Positions 62,472-64,000 of a stretch of 64,000 nt of DNA are shown in pieces. The notes below the pieces were generated by a model. That model saw only the letters and a program-made list of their open reading frames with translations. It did not search any database and had not been told where the DNA came from. The stretch's first letter is position 1; every line of letters starts with the position of its first letter. The position numbers and the translations under genes are program-made. The stretch is taken from positions 634,994-698,993 of the forward strand of contig NZ_JACHFM010000001.1 of assembly GCF_014201905.1 (NCBI RefSeq), read 5' to 3'. Source of the DNA: Amaricoccus macauensis. GTDB taxonomy: Bacteria > Pseudomonadota > Alphaproteobacteria > Rhodobacterales > Rhodobacteraceae.

Positions 62472-63028
62472 CCCTCCTCGTCCTCGGGCTGGTGATCTGG
62501 ACGGCCGCCCACCTCTTCAAGCCACTGATGCCCGAGGCGCGCGGCGCCCTCGCGGGGCAGCTGGGCGAAGGGCCGTCCAAGGGAGTGATGGCGTTCGTCA
62601 TCGCCATTGCGCTCATCCTCATGATCATCGGCTTCCGTCAGGCTCCGGTCGAAAACGTCTGGTTTCCGCCCGCATGGACGAAGCACCTCAACAACCTCCT
62701 CATGCTGATCGCCGTGGCTCTCTTCGGCCTCCGCCACGCGAAGAGCCGCGCCCGTGGCTGGGTGCGTGACCCGATGCTGACCGGCGTCGTCGTCTGGGCC
62801 GTGGCGCACCTGCTGGTGAACGGCGATGTCGCCTCGATCGTGCTCTTTGGCTGGCTCGGCATCTGGGCGCTCGTCGAGATGGTGTTCGCCCGCAGCAAGC
62901 CGGCCGCGCCGCTCCCCGCCCCCAGCACCGCGGGCGAGATCCGGTTCGTTCTCATCACGCTCGTGGTCTATGGGGTGATCGCCGCGATCCACACGTGGCT
63001 CGGCTACCCGCCATTCCCTCAGGGATGA
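62468..63028 (+). CDS. NnrU-family membrane protein
   Basis: The 186-residue protein has about five membrane helices and the family pattern WTAAHLFKPLMPEARGAL, LRHAKSRARGWVRDPMLTGVVVWAVAHLL and IHTWLGYPPFPQG. NnrU is linked to nitrite/nitric oxide metabolism in Rhodobacter, but many members are of unknown role, some near isoprenoid or carotenoid genes. It overlaps both neighbours by 4 nt (ATGA). Confidence 0.9.
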   Translation: MTLLVLGLVIWTAAHLFKPLMPEARGALAGQLGEGPSKGVMAFVIAIALILMIIGFRQAPVENVWFPPAWTKHLNNLLMLIAVALFGLRHAKSRARGWVRDPMLTGVVVWAVAHLLVNGDVASIVLFGWLGIWALVEMVFARSKPAAPLPAPSTAGEIRFVLITLVVYGVIAAIHTWLGYPPFPQG

Positions 63029-63237
63029 CAGACATGCTCGCCTACCGTTTCCTGACCGAAGAGGACACCTCGGCGTTCTGCCACAAGGTGACGGCCGCGC
63101 TCGCCAAAGGCTGGTCGCTGCATGGCGCCCCCACCTACGCGTTCGACGGGAAGGCCGGGGTCATGCGCTGTGGCCAGGCCGTCGTGAAGGAAGTCGACGC
63201 CGACTACGCCCCCTCGATGAAGCTCGGCGAACTCTGA
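63025..63237 (+). CDS. DUF1737 small protein
   Basis: The 70-residue protein shows LAYRFLTEEDTSAFCHKVTAALAKGWSLHGAPTYAFDG, the DUF1737 pattern, a small alpha/beta fold of unknown function. The start overlaps nnrU by 4 nt. It regularly accompanies mesaconyl-CoA hydratase genes. Confidence 0.85.
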   Translation: MTDMLAYRFLTEEDTSAFCHKVTAALAKGWSLHGAPTYAFDGKAGVMRCGQAVVKEVDADYAPSMKLGEL

Positions 63238-63318
63238 ACCAACGACCCGGCGCGACCATCGCGGCGGGAGAACGGCCTCATGGGGCCCGGGGGTACTCGC
63301 CTCCGCAGGGGAGAACTG

Positions 63319-64000
63319 ATGGCGGAAAAGACCCACGCCGGACGCTTTTTCGAGGACTACAGCGTCGGCGACGAAATCGTCCACGCGGTGCCCCGCACCG
63401 TCACCGAGGGTGACCGCGCGGTCTACACCGCACTCTATCCCACGCGCTTTGCGCTCTACTCGTCCGACGCCTTCGCGCGGAAATCAGGACTGCTCCGCAG
63501 CCCGATCGAGGACGTCGCCGCGTTCCATGTGGTCTTCGGCAAGACGGTGCCGGACATCAGCCTCAACGCCGTGGCGAACCTCGGATACGCCGAAGGCCGC
63601 TTCCTGCTGCCGGTCTACCCCGGCGACACCCTGACGGCGACGAGCGAGGTGATCGGCCTGCGCGAGACCTCGAACGGCAAGTCCGGCGTCGTCTGGGTCC
63701 GCTCCACCGGCCTGAACCAGCGCGGCGAGACCGTGCTCAGCTACTGCCGCTGGGTGATGGTGCGCAAGCGCGACGAAGGTGCCCCGGCCCCCGCGGTGGT
63801 GGTGCCCGACCTGGCCGCGTCGGTCGCCGCCACGGATCTCGTGGTGCCCGCCGGCCTCGACTTCGCGGACTACGACTTCGCGCTCGCCGGCGAGCGCTGG
63901 CGCTGGGGCGACTACGAGATCGGCGAGCAGATCGACCACGTCGACCGCGTGACGATCGAGGAGGCCGAGCACATGCTCGCCACCCGCCTGTGGCAGAACA
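63319..64000 (+). CDS. mch: Mesaconyl-CoA hydratase (MaoC-like), 3' end outside window
   Basis: The visible 227 residues match mesaconyl-C1-CoA hydratase (beta-methylmalyl-CoA dehydratase) of the ethylmalonyl-CoA pathway. The start is HAGRFFEDYSVGDEIVHAVPRTVTEGDRAVY, followed by AFHVVFGKTVPDISLNAVANLGYAEGRFL and VYPGDTLTATSEVIG, with hot-dog-fold features. A second MaoC-like half begins near residue 205 (RWGDYEIGEQIDHVDRVTIEEAEH). The protein should be about 340 residues, so the last third lies beyond the window. Confidence 0.88.
   Translation, partial: MAEKTHAGRFFEDYSVGDEIVHAVPRTVTEGDRAVYTALYPTRFALYSSDAFARKSGLLRSPIEDVAAFHVVFGKTVPDISLNAVANLGYAEGRFLLPVYPGDTLTATSEVIGLRETSNGKSGVVWVRSTGLNQRGETVLSYCRWVMVRKRDEGAPAPAVVVPDLAASVAATDLVVPAGLDFADYDFALAGERWRWGDYEIGEQIDHVDRVTIEEAEHMLATRLWQN

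Overview
This is a GC-rich chromosomal stretch from an alphaproteobacterium, most like the Rhodobacterales. The evidence is gene content and order. There is a tolQ-tolR-tolA-tolB-pal-cpoB-tilS-ftsH run, an acnA/DUF1223 pair close to ccmC-ccmD-ccmG, a secA gene divergent from a parvulin-argJ-mutT run, and an mcl2-nnrU-DUF1737-mch run typical of organisms that use the ethylmalonyl-CoA pathway. No rRNA, tRNA, CRISPR array, insertion sequence or phage gene was recognised. Nearly all of the window is dense housekeeping DNA with short gaps and many ATGA start/stop overlaps.

Layout. 1-2771 (minus): a ycaO-paaX-thiolase run linked to aromatic (phenylacetate/beta-ketoadipate) catabolism. 2834-8718 (plus): a small basic protein, a SARP-like/TPR regulator, an acyl-CoA ligase, a CorA-like metal channel, a cupin and a DsbA-like oxidoreductase. 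9126-18001: alanine aminotransferase, ComEC, GltX, citrate synthase, a YbaK-type deacylase, a DUF2189 membrane protein and ferrochelatase. 18009-24566: a 59-residue small gene, MutT, ArgJ and a parvulin, divergent from SecA and an HD hydrolase. 24782-31229: an ABC exporter, FtsH and TilS, leading into the Tol-Pal envelope operon (31268-36059) and three small related lipoproteins (36056-37185). 37359-41784: lipoyl synthase, then an OxyR-KatG peroxide-defence divergon. 41900-47330: a PQQ sugar dehydrogenase, an MFS exporter, an MntR-MntH manganese divergon and a CDF transporter. 47353-55935: DUF2380, homocysteine methyltransferase, SufE, a lipoprotein, a VOC protein, a hydrolase, an Lrp-type sensor domain, DUF1223 and aconitase. 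56061-59419: a frameshifted two-component system, a membrane-anchored phosphatase and a SYLF lipoprotein. 59596-61026: cytochrome c maturation genes. 61590-64000: ethylmalonyl-CoA pathway genes, the last one cut by the window edge.

The features that ordinary annotation does not explain are these. A structured, non-coding dispersed repeat occurs twice (24601-24781 and 58645-58827), each time between convergent genes, with conserved hairpins and covarying stems. A YcaO-domain gene is translationally coupled to a PaaX regulator with no recognisable RiPP partner genes. Three tandem lipoproteins share a two-cysteine pattern. A two-component system carries several independent frameshifts while its neighbours are intact. 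There is also a possible leader peptide upstream of katG, a 59-residue gene preceded by a hairpin and a strong ribosome binding site, and several long inverted repeats.
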